Assembly: GCA_041394725.1 (NCBI GenBank)
Contig: JAWKHR010000010.1
Location: 1 to 64,000 of the forward strand
Direction of reading: 5' to 3'
Source of the DNA: JAWKHR01 sp041394725
GTDB lineage: Bacteria; Acidobacteriota; Vicinamibacteria; Vicinamibacterales; SCN-69-37
Length of the DNA stretch: 64,000 bases
In this document: positions 28,013 through 36,279 of the stretch, piece after piece
How the letters are laid out: the number at the start of each line of letters is the position of its first letter
Numbering within the stretch: the first letter of the stretch is position 1
Translations under genes and position numbers: made by a program
Notes under the pieces: generated by a model
The model's database searches: none
Seen by the model: the letters and a program-made list of their open reading frames with translations, nothing else
What the model was told of the DNA's origin: nothing

Positions 28013-28597
28013 GTGGAACCGCAGGGGGCGACGACACGGGATTTCGATCAGGAGGCCGACCGGCGGCTCATCCGTGACGTCGCCGGCGGGTCGGCCGAGG
28101 CGCTCGGTCGCCTCTACGATCGCCACGCCGGTACGGTGTTCGCGCTGGCGCGTCGGATCGTGCCGGCGATTGAGGACGCCGAGGAAGTGGTACAGGACGT
28201 GTTCTCACAGGTCTGGCGCGACGCCGCGCGCTACGAGTCTTCGAGGGCCCCGGTGGCCGGTTGGGTCGCGATGCTCGCGCGGACGCGCGCGATCGACCGC
28301 CTCAGGGCCAGACGGGCGCGGCCCGACAGTGGCGGGCTCGGGCCCGACGCCACCGTGCTGCCGCTGGCCGCGTCCGGCGCCGACCCCGAGCGCCAGGCCA
28401 TCGCCGCGACCGACGTACAGGCCGTGCGTCTCGCGCTCGGCGCGCTGCCCGCGCCGCAGCGCGAGCTGGTCGAGCTCGCCTACTTCCAGGGCCTGACCCA
28501 CACCGAACTCGCCGAGCGGACGGGTACGCCGCTCGGCACCGTCAAGACGCGGCTGCGCTCCGCCCTGGCCACGCTGCGGGGAGCGCTGTCGTCATGA
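28013..28597 (+). CDS. ECF sigma factor, SigK-like
   Basis: 194 residues from GTG 28013. Region 2 is visible as EALGRLYDRHAGTVFALAR and EDAEEVVQDVFSQVW. Region 4 is visible as LPAPQRELVELAYFQGLTHT followed by ELAERTGTPLGTVKTRLR. Pairing with an RskA-type anti-sigma that starts at the stop codon (ATGA) places it with the SigK/SigL-type ECF group. It is likely released by proteolysis or redox change of the membrane anti-sigma. I see no clear autoregulatory promoter in 27867-28012. Confidence 0.9.
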   Translation: MEPQGATTRDFDQEADRRLIRDVAGGSAEALGRLYDRHAGTVFALARRIVPAIEDAEEVVQDVFSQVWRDAARYESSRAPVAGWVAMLARTRAIDRLRARRARPDSGGLGPDATVLPLAASGADPERQAIAATDVQAVRLALGALPAPQRELVELAYFQGLTHTELAERTGTPLGTVKTRLRSALATLRGALSS

Positions 28598-29508
28598 CGA
28601 GGCCGGACGGATCCGACCCCATGGCGCACGAGGCCTTCGCCGACGCCCTCGCGGCGTGCGCCGTCGACGCGCTCGACGACGCGGCGGCGCGCGCGGCGCT
28701 GGAAGTGCACCTGGCCTCGTGCCCGGAGTGCCGCGCCGAACTCGAGGCCCTGCGCCGGGCGACCACGGCGATCGGCCTCGGCCTCGCGCCGGAGGCGCCG
28801 CCTCCGGACCTGCGCGCGCGGACGCTCGCCCGCGCCACGGCGCAACCACAGTCACAGGCGCAGGTAGGAGCCGCGGCGCAGGTACCGGCGCAGACGCCGG
28901 CGCGGACGCCGCCGCGGACGCCGCCGTCCGAGGCGGCCGGCGGCTCGAGCCTGGCCCCGTCCCGCCGCGCGCCCACGCGACTGCCGTGGCTGGTGGCGGC
29001 CGCGGCCGCCCTGCTGGCCGTGGCCGCGTCGATCTACGTGGTGCTCCTGCAGCGCGAGGTCGGCGCGCTGCGCACCCTGGCGGACCTGACGACCTCGCGC
29101 GTCGAGTCGCTCCGCGGTGAGCTGGTGGACCTGCGCCGGCAGTCGGCCGAGCTGGCCGAGATCGAAGCGGTGATTGGCGCGCCCGACGTCCGCCAGGCCG
29201 CGCTCGGCGCGGCCGGTGCCTCCGGCGAGGCCTCGGTGCGCGCGTACTGGAGCCCGACGCAGGGGCTCGTCCTCCGCGCGCGGTCCATGCCGGCCCTCGA
29301 CGCGGGCCGCGTCTATCAGTTGTGGATGGTGCCCCGGGCCGGGACGCCGGTGAGCGCGGGCCTGCTGACCGTCCAGCCCGACGGGTCCTCGTCGCACGTC
29401 ACGCACCTGCCGGCGATGGAGGCGGCCGCGGTGGCGATTACCGTGGAGCCGGCCGGTGGCTCTCCGGGACCGACGTCGGCGCCGGTCATGGTGGGCAACT
29501 TCAACTAG
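28594..29508 (+). CDS. RskA-family membrane anti-sigma factor
   Basis: 304 residues from ATG 28594, overlapping the sigma stop by 4 bases. The N-terminal zinc-associated anti-sigma segment has EVHLASCPECRAEL (HxxxCxxC). A Pro/Ala/Gln linker is followed by a membrane helix at about 130-150 (LPWLVAAAAALLAVAASIYV) and a coiled segment (VESLRGELVDLRRQSAELAE). The C-terminal anti-sigma-K domain follows (YWSPTQGLVLRARSMPAL, VYQLWMVPRAG). This domain order is typical for RskA. It would hold the upstream sigma factor at the membrane. Confidence 0.92.
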   Translation: MTRPDGSDPMAHEAFADALAACAVDALDDAAARAALEVHLASCPECRAELEALRRATTAIGLGLAPEAPPPDLRARTLARATAQPQSQAQVGAAAQVPAQTPARTPPRTPPSEAAGGSSLAPSRRAPTRLPWLVAAAAALLAVAASIYVVLLQREVGALRTLADLTTSRVESLRGELVDLRRQSAELAEIEAVIGAPDVRQAALGAAGASGEASVRAYWSPTQGLVLRARSMPALDAGRVYQLWMVPRAGTPVSAGLLTVQPDGSSSHVTHLPAMEAAAVAITVEPAGGSPGPTSAPVMVGNFN

Positions 29509-29590
29509 GTCCGAGCGCCGGCGTGCTCCGCCGGGCGTGTCGCCAGCTGTCGCGGGGCGACGCGCGCCGCCCCGCGACAGGCTGCCGGAC

Positions 29591-32500
29591 TTACTTCTCC
29601 CGATCGTTCCAGTTGATGATCGAGTTGAACACCATGTTGAACTCGCCGTGGTTCTGCCAGCGGTAGATCGGGTTGCTGCTGAACATGATGACGCGGCCCT
29701 TGCCGTGCCAGGCGTCCGGGATGTCCACGGCGAACGAGCGTCCGGCAATCGCGTCGGCGCCGTCGCCGAGGCCGCTCAGCACCGAGTCGTCGCCGCCGAC
29801 GAACTGGATCAGCGAGTGCTCCTGGTCGGCCACGCCGATGCGGAAGACCTGCTGGCCCTGCCCGAACTTCACCGGGATGATCCTGTCCGCGTAGCCGTAG
29901 AACACCGGGCTGTTCGGCCGCTGGATCTCGGCCTGCACGAGCGGCTTCTGGAAGTTCAGGCCCTGGACGCTCTCGGTGTCCACCGTGCCCGCGAACCCGA
30001 ACTCGATCGGGAACCGCACGGCGCTGAGCGTGGTGATCAAGGTGCCGCCCGCCTCGAAGAACTGCTTGAAGGCGTCCACGCCGGCCTGGCCGAACCCGCC
30101 CGTCGTGTCGTCGGTCTCGCCGTACATCCCGAGGAACTTGAACTTCTCGGTCGCCTTGTACGGTGACGGCCGTGCGGCCGGCTCCGCCATGACCTGGCTG
30201 CGCCCGATGCCCTGGGCGGCCATGACGATGACGTCGTAGTCGCGCTCCAGGTGGCCCTGCGCGACCCGCTCCTTGTAGATGAGGTCGTACGGGATCTCGA
30301 ACTGGTCGAACGTGTAGCGGTACCAGCCGAGCTCCTGCGTGCCGTTCCACTGCGAGTAGATCGCCACGCGCGGCACGTCGGCCTCGTGCGTCGCCACGGT
30401 CGGGGCCGTGCCGAACGTCGCGGCCGTCAGGCCGAGCGATTCGGCCGCGGTGCGCGCCGCCTGCAGGTCCGCCGCCGAACCGCTGACGATGAACGAGCCG
30501 GCGGGGAAGTCGGTGTCGCCGACCGTGAACGACGCCTCCGCGACCTTCATCGGCACGTTCTTCAGCCGATAGCGGAACGTGATCATGTTGTTCGAGCCGT
30601 AGTGCGCGACCGCCAGGCCGGCCGTGCCCTGACCGGTCACGTGGCCGTGCAGCGCGTCGTCGGTGACGAGGGTCGACGGCACGTCGAGGATCGCCTTGTC
30701 CTCGATCTCCTTCACGTCCACGTTGAACGCGTAGCCCATCGTCCAGCCGCTGTCGTCATACGTGGAGAGCCGCGCGTCGGGGTAGTCCTGCACCTCGAGA
30801 AGGTTCTTCGCGAGGCGCCAGTAGGGCTGCCCGGCCTTGATGACATAGGACCCGGCCGGGAACGTGTCGTCGCCGATCTTCGCCTCGGCGGTCGTCCGGC
30901 CAACCTCGATGCCCTGCCGCCGCAGGATCTTCACGAGTTCGGCGGGCTTGGTCATGTCGGGCTGGACCGGGATGACGTAGGCGTGCGGCGCGTCGTCGAT
31001 GCCGGCCTCCATCGAGTTCTTCGTCTTCACGTAGAAGTTCTCGAGGACGAGGTTCGGGAACATCGCCGTGAGCTGGAGCGCGGAGAGGACCCCGGTCTCC
31101 ATGTAGTTGGTGTTGTTGCGCCGCGTGAAGTTCGCGGGCATGCCCTCGGGAATCGGCAGGCCCCGGTACCACTCGCGGGGCTGGCCGCCGCCGCGTCCGG
31201 TGGCCTCGCCACGGCCGCCGCGTCCGCCGCCACCGCCGCCGGCGCGTCCACCGCGTCCGGCCGCCGCCGCCGCGTCCGGCCTGGCCGGCCTGGGCGCCAC
31301 GCCCGCCCGCGACGGCTCCGGCTGCTGCCGCGCCACGTCCGCCGCCAGCACCCGCGCCGGCCGCTGCCGCGCCGCGGCCTCCGCCGGCCGCGCCGCCGCC
31401 ACCACCGCCGGCCGCCGCACCACGTCCACCGGCGCCCGCGGCCGCCGCGCCGCCGCGACCAGCACCACCGCCGCCGCGGCCCGTGTCCGCCGGCGCGCCG
31501 TCACGGCCCGACTGCGTCTCGTACATCTTCATCATGCCGTTGTGGTTGTAGGCGACCGACCCGAGGTAACCGGGCGACCAGCCGTCCATGAAGGCATGCG
31601 TGTAGACGCCGGGCATCCCCCACTTCGCCATCTGGGCCATTTCCCAGTCGGAGAAGAACGGCAGCTCCCAGAAGAGGATCGGGTCGAGGTTCGGGTTCTG
31701 CGGCGGGCCGCCGCTGTAGGTGTACATCAGCGACAGCGACTCGTGCAGGTCGTGCATGATCGGCGGATGCGCGGTGAAGTACCAGTCCGTGATCGCGCGC
31801 ATCTGGACCTGCGACAGGTTAATGTCGCGGTTGTTGTCGTGGTAGACGTACTTGCCCCAGTACGGCAGCGCGCACTGGCCGCCCCCACCGCCGCGTCCGC
31901 CGCCACGGCCGCCACCACCGCCGGGCGCACCCGCGCCCGCGCCGCGCCCACGCGCCTGGCCGGCTTCGTCGGCCAGCTGCAGGTCGCAGTAGAACTTGTC
32001 CACGTTCCGGTCACGCCCGTCCGCGTCGGCCACCGGCGTCACCGAGACGTACACGTTGTCGCGGATCCCGGTGATGTAGGGCGAGGTCTCCACCGCCAGC
32101 CGGTAGACCAGCTCCATCAGCATCTCCGACGGGCCGGTCTCGCCGCTGTGCAGGCCGCCCATCAGGTGGTAGTGCGGCTTGGTGTTGCGGATGAGCGTCT
32201 GCACCTCGGTGTCGGACAGGCCGCGCGGATCCGCCAGCTTCGCGAGGTTGTCGCGGTTCTCCTTGAGCTTCGCCATGTTGGCGTCCGAGGAGACCCAGAC
32301 GACGACCAGGTCGCGACCCTCGTCGGACGTGCCGATGGTCTCGACCTGCACGCGCGGGGTCGCGGCCGCCAGCGCCCGGTAGTACCTGAGGATGTCGTCG
32401 TAGTAGGTCAGCACCCGCGGGGCGCCGACGTGGTACCCGATGACGTCTTTCGGCATCGGGATGCCCGGCACCTTGGGCAGGTGATCGACGAGCGGGCTCC

Positions 32501-32684
32501 CGAACTGCGGCTCGCCCGTCCACTGCTCGTAGGAACGGGCGAAATCCGCATCCTGGGTCTGGTTGGGATCCCGCGTGCCGGTGACCCAGTCCTGGGCCGG
32601 GGTCACCGTCATCCCGAGCACGAAGACTCCCAACCCCAGGACGAGGGTCCAGAGCCTTCGATGGGCAGTACCTTGGGCGTTCAT
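29591..32684 (-). pseudogene. M14 zinc carboxypeptidase, interrupted by a shift in a Gly/Arg tract
   Basis: Starts at ATG 32684 with AAAGGAG nine bases upstream and a signal peptide (about 1-30). M14 zinc ligands are HSGE (GGLHSGETGPSEM, about 174-177) and the later histidine in MHDLHES. Two Gly/Arg/Ala-rich inserts interrupt the protein, near residues 255-280 and 410-490. The frame changes inside the second insert at about 31205-31305, then continues as EWYRGLPIPEGMPANF to the stop at 29591. The C-terminal part has a glutamine-amidotransferase-like segment (RVAIYSQWNGTQELGWYRY). Rejoined length is about 1030 residues, usual for this acidobacterial group. The shift lies in low-complexity GC repeats, so a sequence error is likely. 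Confidence 0.75.
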
Positions 32685-32697
32685 TGAGCCAACTCCT

Positions 32698-32725
32698 TTG
32701 ACTTCAACAACTTGCAGCGTATCTG
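32698..32725 (+). promoter_or_regulatory. Possible sigma-70-type promoter for the DGQHR gene
   Basis: TTGACT (32698-32703) and TATCTG (32720-32725) are 16 bases apart in an AT-richer patch between the M14 gene and the DGQHR gene, about 145 bases before its start. Match to consensus is good at -35 and moderate at -10. The rest of 32685-32871 shows no gene. Confidence 0.4.
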
Positions 32726-32871
32726 TGCCGATCGGTATCCCGGGGTGCCCCGGGGGGCGTCTCGCTGCCGGGAACGCTTGAGATGGGCGGCCCGGACACA
32801 TAGAATCGCGGGGAACCACGCCCTCGACCGTGGGCGTCACCCCGGGGGGCGTGAAGGGGCCCCGCCTGCCT

Positions 32872-34002
32872 ATGATCAGCGTCGCCGCGCTCCGGATGCA
32901 GCAATTTGGCGTGCAATTCTATCAGGCTTCCCTGACGGCCAAGGACATCGACAAGCTGGTGCGGTTCGAAGTGCTCAGCTATGGCGAGCAGGGCCCGGCG
33001 CCGGGAGTCCGTGGCACGGCCCGCCAGACCAAGGTGCGATGGGACCTGCTCGAGCGCCGCATCGCCTCGAACGAGAAAGCCTACCAGCGCCAGATCATCA
33101 GGAAGAAGATCGACGAGCTCGTCGGCTACTACGAGCAGTGCCGGCAGGCACGCGACCTGCCGTCGATTGCCGGCGCCGTCATCATCTCCTGCGACGAGCC
33201 GCTGAAGTTCGATCCGATCGAGCCGGGCTCCAGCCTGGGCACCCTCAAGGTGCCCGAACGCGAGGGCATCCTGCGGGCCATCGACGGCCAGCACCGGCTG
33301 CTCGCCCTGCACGCGGGCATCGAGACGTTCGGCGACGAGACCTTCACGGTTCCGGCCGTGATTTTCGACCGTCTGCCCGAGGATCACGTCGTCCAGATGT
33401 TCGTGACGATCAACGCGAAGCACACGCGGTTGAACCCGTCGCATCTCGTGTCGCTCTCCGGACGGCAGCTCTACCGCGACGAGAACCTGGCCGCCGCGCA
33501 CGACATCGTGCGGGCGCTCAGCGAGCGCGAGGATTCGCCGCTGCACGGCGAGATCAAGCTGCTCGGCGTCGGCCGCGGCCGGGTCGCGCAGGCCCCGCTC
33601 GCGCAGGAGCTCAAGAAGCTGTTCGCGAACGAGGCGTTCGGGGCCGGACGCAAGGGCGAGGCCTTCCGCGAGGAGGCGCGCCGGTTCTTCATCAACTACC
33701 TGCGCCAGGTCGCCCAGGTGTTCAACGCGGCGTGGCACGGCCGGAAGTACAGCATCAAGACCGCGCCGGCGCTCCGCGCGTTCATCCGCGTCTCGCCCGA
33801 CATCCTGCGGATGCTCGACCAGCAACGCGCCGAACGGACCGACTCGCGCGCCATCGGCCGCATCATCGCCCCCTGGGGACGCCGGATCGGCGACCTTCGC
33901 TTCGAGACCGACGGCGCCTGGAAGGGCACCGGCTCCACCGTCGACCAGCTGTCGAAGGAGCTGCGCCTCGCGCTGCAGTATCCCGAAGGCGCGATGGTGT
34001 AG
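32872..34002 (+). CDS. DGQHR-domain (DndB-like) protein
   Basis: 376 residues from ATG 32872; a GTG at 32830 would add 14 residues. The signature AIDGQHRLLALHAG lies at about 138-151, with FVTINAKHTRLNPSHLVSLS after it, as in DndB and related DGQHR proteins. These proteins are ParB/sulfiredoxin-like in fold and occur with DNA phosphorothioation and other DNA-modification systems, where DndB acts as a regulator. No dnd, dpd or restriction gene is beside it, so this is an orphan. It is followed by a REP-like element and a candidate structured RNA. Function is not deducible from sequence alone. Confidence 0.8.
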   Translation: MISVAALRMQQFGVQFYQASLTAKDIDKLVRFEVLSYGEQGPAPGVRGTARQTKVRWDLLERRIASNEKAYQRQIIRKKIDELVGYYEQCRQARDLPSIAGAVIISCDEPLKFDPIEPGSSLGTLKVPEREGILRAIDGQHRLLALHAGIETFGDETFTVPAVIFDRLPEDHVVQMFVTINAKHTRLNPSHLVSLSGRQLYRDENLAAAHDIVRALSEREDSPLHGEIKLLGVGRGRVAQAPLAQELKKLFANEAFGAGRKGEAFREEARRFFINYLRQVAQVFNAAWHGRKYSIKTAPALRAFIRVSPDILRMLDQQRAERTDSRAIGRIIAPWGRRIGDLRFETDGAWKGTGSTVDQLSKELRLALQYPEGAMV

Positions 34003-34005
34003 GCG

Positions 34006-34095
34006 GGACACGGGGTCCCGTCTTTCACTTTCGTAAGTTCGGCGACAACATCGGTACTGATTACACGGTTTGGCGCACCTGACCCCGCCCGCCGA
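34006..34095. repeat. REP-like element downstream of the DGQHR gene
   Basis: GGCGGGACACGGGGTCCCGT at the left and the reverse complement of ACCTGACCCCGCCCGCC at the right share GGCGGG and GGGGTC in the same order, so the ends are an imperfect inverted repeat. The centre is AT-richer (CTTTCACTTTCGTAAGTT). It resembles the GGGGTCAGGT family at 19272 and 27201. Confidence 0.5.
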
Positions 34096-34109
34096 TGCCA
34101 GAAATCGAC

Positions 34110-34180
34110 TTGCTGGTTCAGGCATGGCACTTGCGTACATGAGGGCGTGGGTTGCCTGAATTTGCGGCAAGTGCCGTGAA
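34110..34180 (+). ncRNA. Candidate structured RNA with two interleaved helices
   Basis: TTCAGGCA (34117-34124) is complementary to TGCCTGAA (34153-34160). CATGGCACTTGC (34123-34134) is complementary to GCAAGTGCCGTG (34167-34178), 12 pairs with one G-U. The pairs are in the order A-B-A'-B' and overlap by two bases, so they form either a pseudoknot or two alternative folds. A strong intrinsic terminator follows at 34208. I do not recognise a known riboswitch, 6S, SRP or tmRNA. It could be an independent small RNA or the leader of hyuA, whose start is at 34288. Confidence 0.45.
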
Positions 34181-34207
34181 GAGCTGGGGAGCCAGGTTGC
34201 CCGCAAA

Positions 34208-34233
34208 GGCCCGCTCAGGCGGGCCTTTTTTTT
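34208..34233 (+). terminator. Strong rho-independent terminator
   Basis: GGCCCGC-TCAG-GCGGGCC, a perfect seven-base stem with a four-base loop, followed by eight Ts (34226-34233). It would end transcripts from the DGQHR gene or from the candidate RNA just upstream, 55 bases before hyuA. Confidence 0.9.
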
Positions 34234-34287
34234 GTACCCGGAGGGGCTCGCGCCCGGGCCTGCCCTGCACGCCATTACAATTCCCGC

Positions 34288-36279
34288 GTGTCCCTGCGCT
34301 TCGGCATCGACACGGGTGGGACCTTCACCGACTTCGTGCGCCTCGGCCCTGACGGGCTGGTCGTCCACAAGGTCCGGTCCACGCCCGACGATCCTTCGCG
34401 GGGCATTCTCGAGGGGGTCGGTGACCTGACCGGCACCCGCGCCGGTCTCGACGTCGTCCACGGATCGACCGTCGCGACCAACGCGGTGCTCGAGCGGCGC
34501 GGCGCCCGGGTGGCGCTCTTCGCGACGCGGGGCTTCGAGGACGTGCTGCGGATCGGCCGGCAGACGCGACCCGCGCTCTACGACATCTTCGTGCCGCCGC
34601 GGCGGCCCATCGTCGATCCGGCGCTCACGGTCGGCGTGCCCGAACGGCTGGGTGCGGACGGCGCCGTCGTCGAGCCGCTGGATCTGACGGCGGTGGACGA
34701 GGCGGCCGGGCGGGCCCGTGCGGCGGGCGCCGACGTGGCCGCGGTCTGCCTGCTGCATGCCTATGCGAACCCGGTGCACGAACGCGCGGTCGTGGAACGG
34801 CTGCGCGCGGCGGGCTGGCTCGCCTGTGCGTCGCACGAGGTGCTGCCCGAGTATCGCGAGTTCGAGCGCTGGAGCACGACCGCGGTGAACGCGTACGTGG
34901 CGCCGCTGATGGCGCGGTACCTGTCGCGTCTCGAGGCCGCGCTGGAAGGATCGCGGCTGGCGATCATGCAGTCGAACGGCGGGTCAATCATCGCGTCGGC
35001 CGCGCGGGTGCAGGCCGTGCGCACCGTGCTGTCGGGCCCGGCCGCTGGGGTGGTGGGCGCGCGCGCGGTGGCGGCGGCCGCGGGGTTCCCACGCGTCATC
35101 TCGTTCGACATGGGCGGGACGTCCACGGACGTGAGCCTGGTCGACGGCGAGATCGGCCTGACGACCGATGCGGTGATCGGCGACTTTCCCGTGCGGCTGC
35201 CGATGATCGACATCCACACGGTCGGCGCGGGCGGCGGGTCCATCGCGAGCGTGGACACGGGCGGCGCGCTGCGCGTGGGGCCGGAGAGCGCGGGCGCGCA
35301 GCCGGGTCCGGCGTGCTACGGCGTCGGGACGGCGTTGACCGTGACCGACGCGAACCTGCTGCTCGGCCGCCTCGATCCGGAGTACTTCCTCGGCGGGCGC
35401 ATGTCGCTCGTGCCGGATCGCGCGCGCGATGCCGCCGACGGCCTGGCCGCGACGCTCGACCTCGGCGTGGACGAGCTGGCCGAGGGCGTCGTGCGCGTGG
35501 CGAACGCGAACATGGAGCGGGCGATCCGCGTGGTCTCGGTCGAGCGGGGGCACGACCCGCGCCGGTTCGCGCTGGTCGCCTTCGGCGGCGCCGGCGGGAT
35601 GCACGCGTGCGAGCTGGCGCGCCGCCTCGAGATGCGCACGGTGATCGTCCCGCGCCACGCCGGCGTGCTCTCGGCGCTCGGCATGATCCTCGCTGACGTC
35701 ACGCGTGACTATTCGGCCTCGGTGCTCGAGCCGACCGACGCGATCCGCCCGCGCGACCTCGACCGCCGCTTCGCACCGCTCGTGCACGCGGCGCGGCGCG
35801 AGCTGCGCGCGGAGGGCTTTCCGGCCGCGCGCCAGGTGATCCAGCGGTTCGTGGACGTGCGCTACGTCGGGCAGTCGTACGAGATCACGCTGCCGTACGC
35901 GCCGGGCTACCGCCAGGCGTTCGACGCGATCCACGGCCGGGTCTACGGCTACTCGAACCCGCGCCGCGCGACCGAGCTGGTCAACATCCGGGTCACGGCG
36001 ACCGGCGTGACGACCAAGCCCACGCTGCCGTACCGGCGTCCGGGCCGCGCGCGGCGCCCGGTGCCCGAGGCGATCCGACCGGGCCGGTTCGACGGGCGGA
36101 CGGTGAAGGTCGCGTTCCATCGCTGGTCGGCGCTCGAGCCCGGCGCGGCGGGTCGCGGGCCCGCGGTGATTGCCGGCGGCGAGGCCACCGTGGTCGTGCC
36201 GCCGGACTTCGTGTTCCGCGTGGACGGCTTCGGCAACGTCATCGCCACGCAGCTGGCGGGGAAGGGGCGGCGCCGCTGA
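34288..36279 (+). CDS. hyuA: HyuA-type ATP-dependent hydantoinase/oxoprolinase subunit
   Basis: 663 residues from GTG 34288. The N-terminal phosphate-binding loop GIDTGGTFTD (residues 6-15) and the second actin-fold motif FDMGGTSTDVSLV (about 273-285) mark the hydantoinase A / 5-oxoprolinase / acetone carboxylase family. VAFGGAGGMHACELA is another family signature. With HyuB it hydrolyses a cyclic amide using ATP; substrates in the family include N-methylhydantoin and 5-oxoproline. The stop overlaps the hyuB start (TGATG), and an MFS transporter follows, forming a three-gene operon. Confidence 0.9.
   Translation: MSLRFGIDTGGTFTDFVRLGPDGLVVHKVRSTPDDPSRGILEGVGDLTGTRAGLDVVHGSTVATNAVLERRGARVALFATRGFEDVLRIGRQTRPALYDIFVPPRRPIVDPALTVGVPERLGADGAVVEPLDLTAVDEAAGRARAAGADVAAVCLLHAYANPVHERAVVERLRAAGWLACASHEVLPEYREFERWSTTAVNAYVAPLMARYLSRLEAALEGSRLAIMQSNGGSIIASAARVQAVRTVLSGPAAGVVGARAVAAAAGFPRVISFDMGGTSTDVSLVDGEIGLTTDAVIGDFPVRLPMIDIHTVGAGGGSIASVDTGGALRVGPESAGAQPGPACYGVGTALTVTDANLLLGRLDPEYFLGGRMSLVPDRARDAADGLAATLDLGVDELAEGVVRVANANMERAIRVVSVERGHDPRRFALVAFGGAGGMHACELARRLEMRTVIVPRHAGVLSALGMILADVTRDYSASVLEPTDAIRPRDLDRRFAPLVHAARRELRAEGFPAARQVIQRFVDVRYVGQSYEITLPYAPGYRQAFDAIHGRVYGYSNPRRATELVNIRVTATGVTTKPTLPYRRPGRARRPVPEAIRPGRFDGRTVKVAFHRWSALEPGAAGRGPAVIAGGEATVVVPPDFVFRVDGFGNVIATQLAGKGRRR

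Noticed and set aside
28261..28593. Upstream extension of the anti-sigma gene
   Set aside because: The frame is open upstream but overlaps the sigma factor in another frame and is Arg/Ala-rich; ATG 28594 overlapping the sigma stop fits the usual coupling.
31200..31310. Programmed frameshift in the M14 peptidase gene
   Set aside because: There is no slippery heptamer followed by a clear pseudoknot. The break lies in a Gly/Arg low-complexity tract where sequence error or slippage is more likely.
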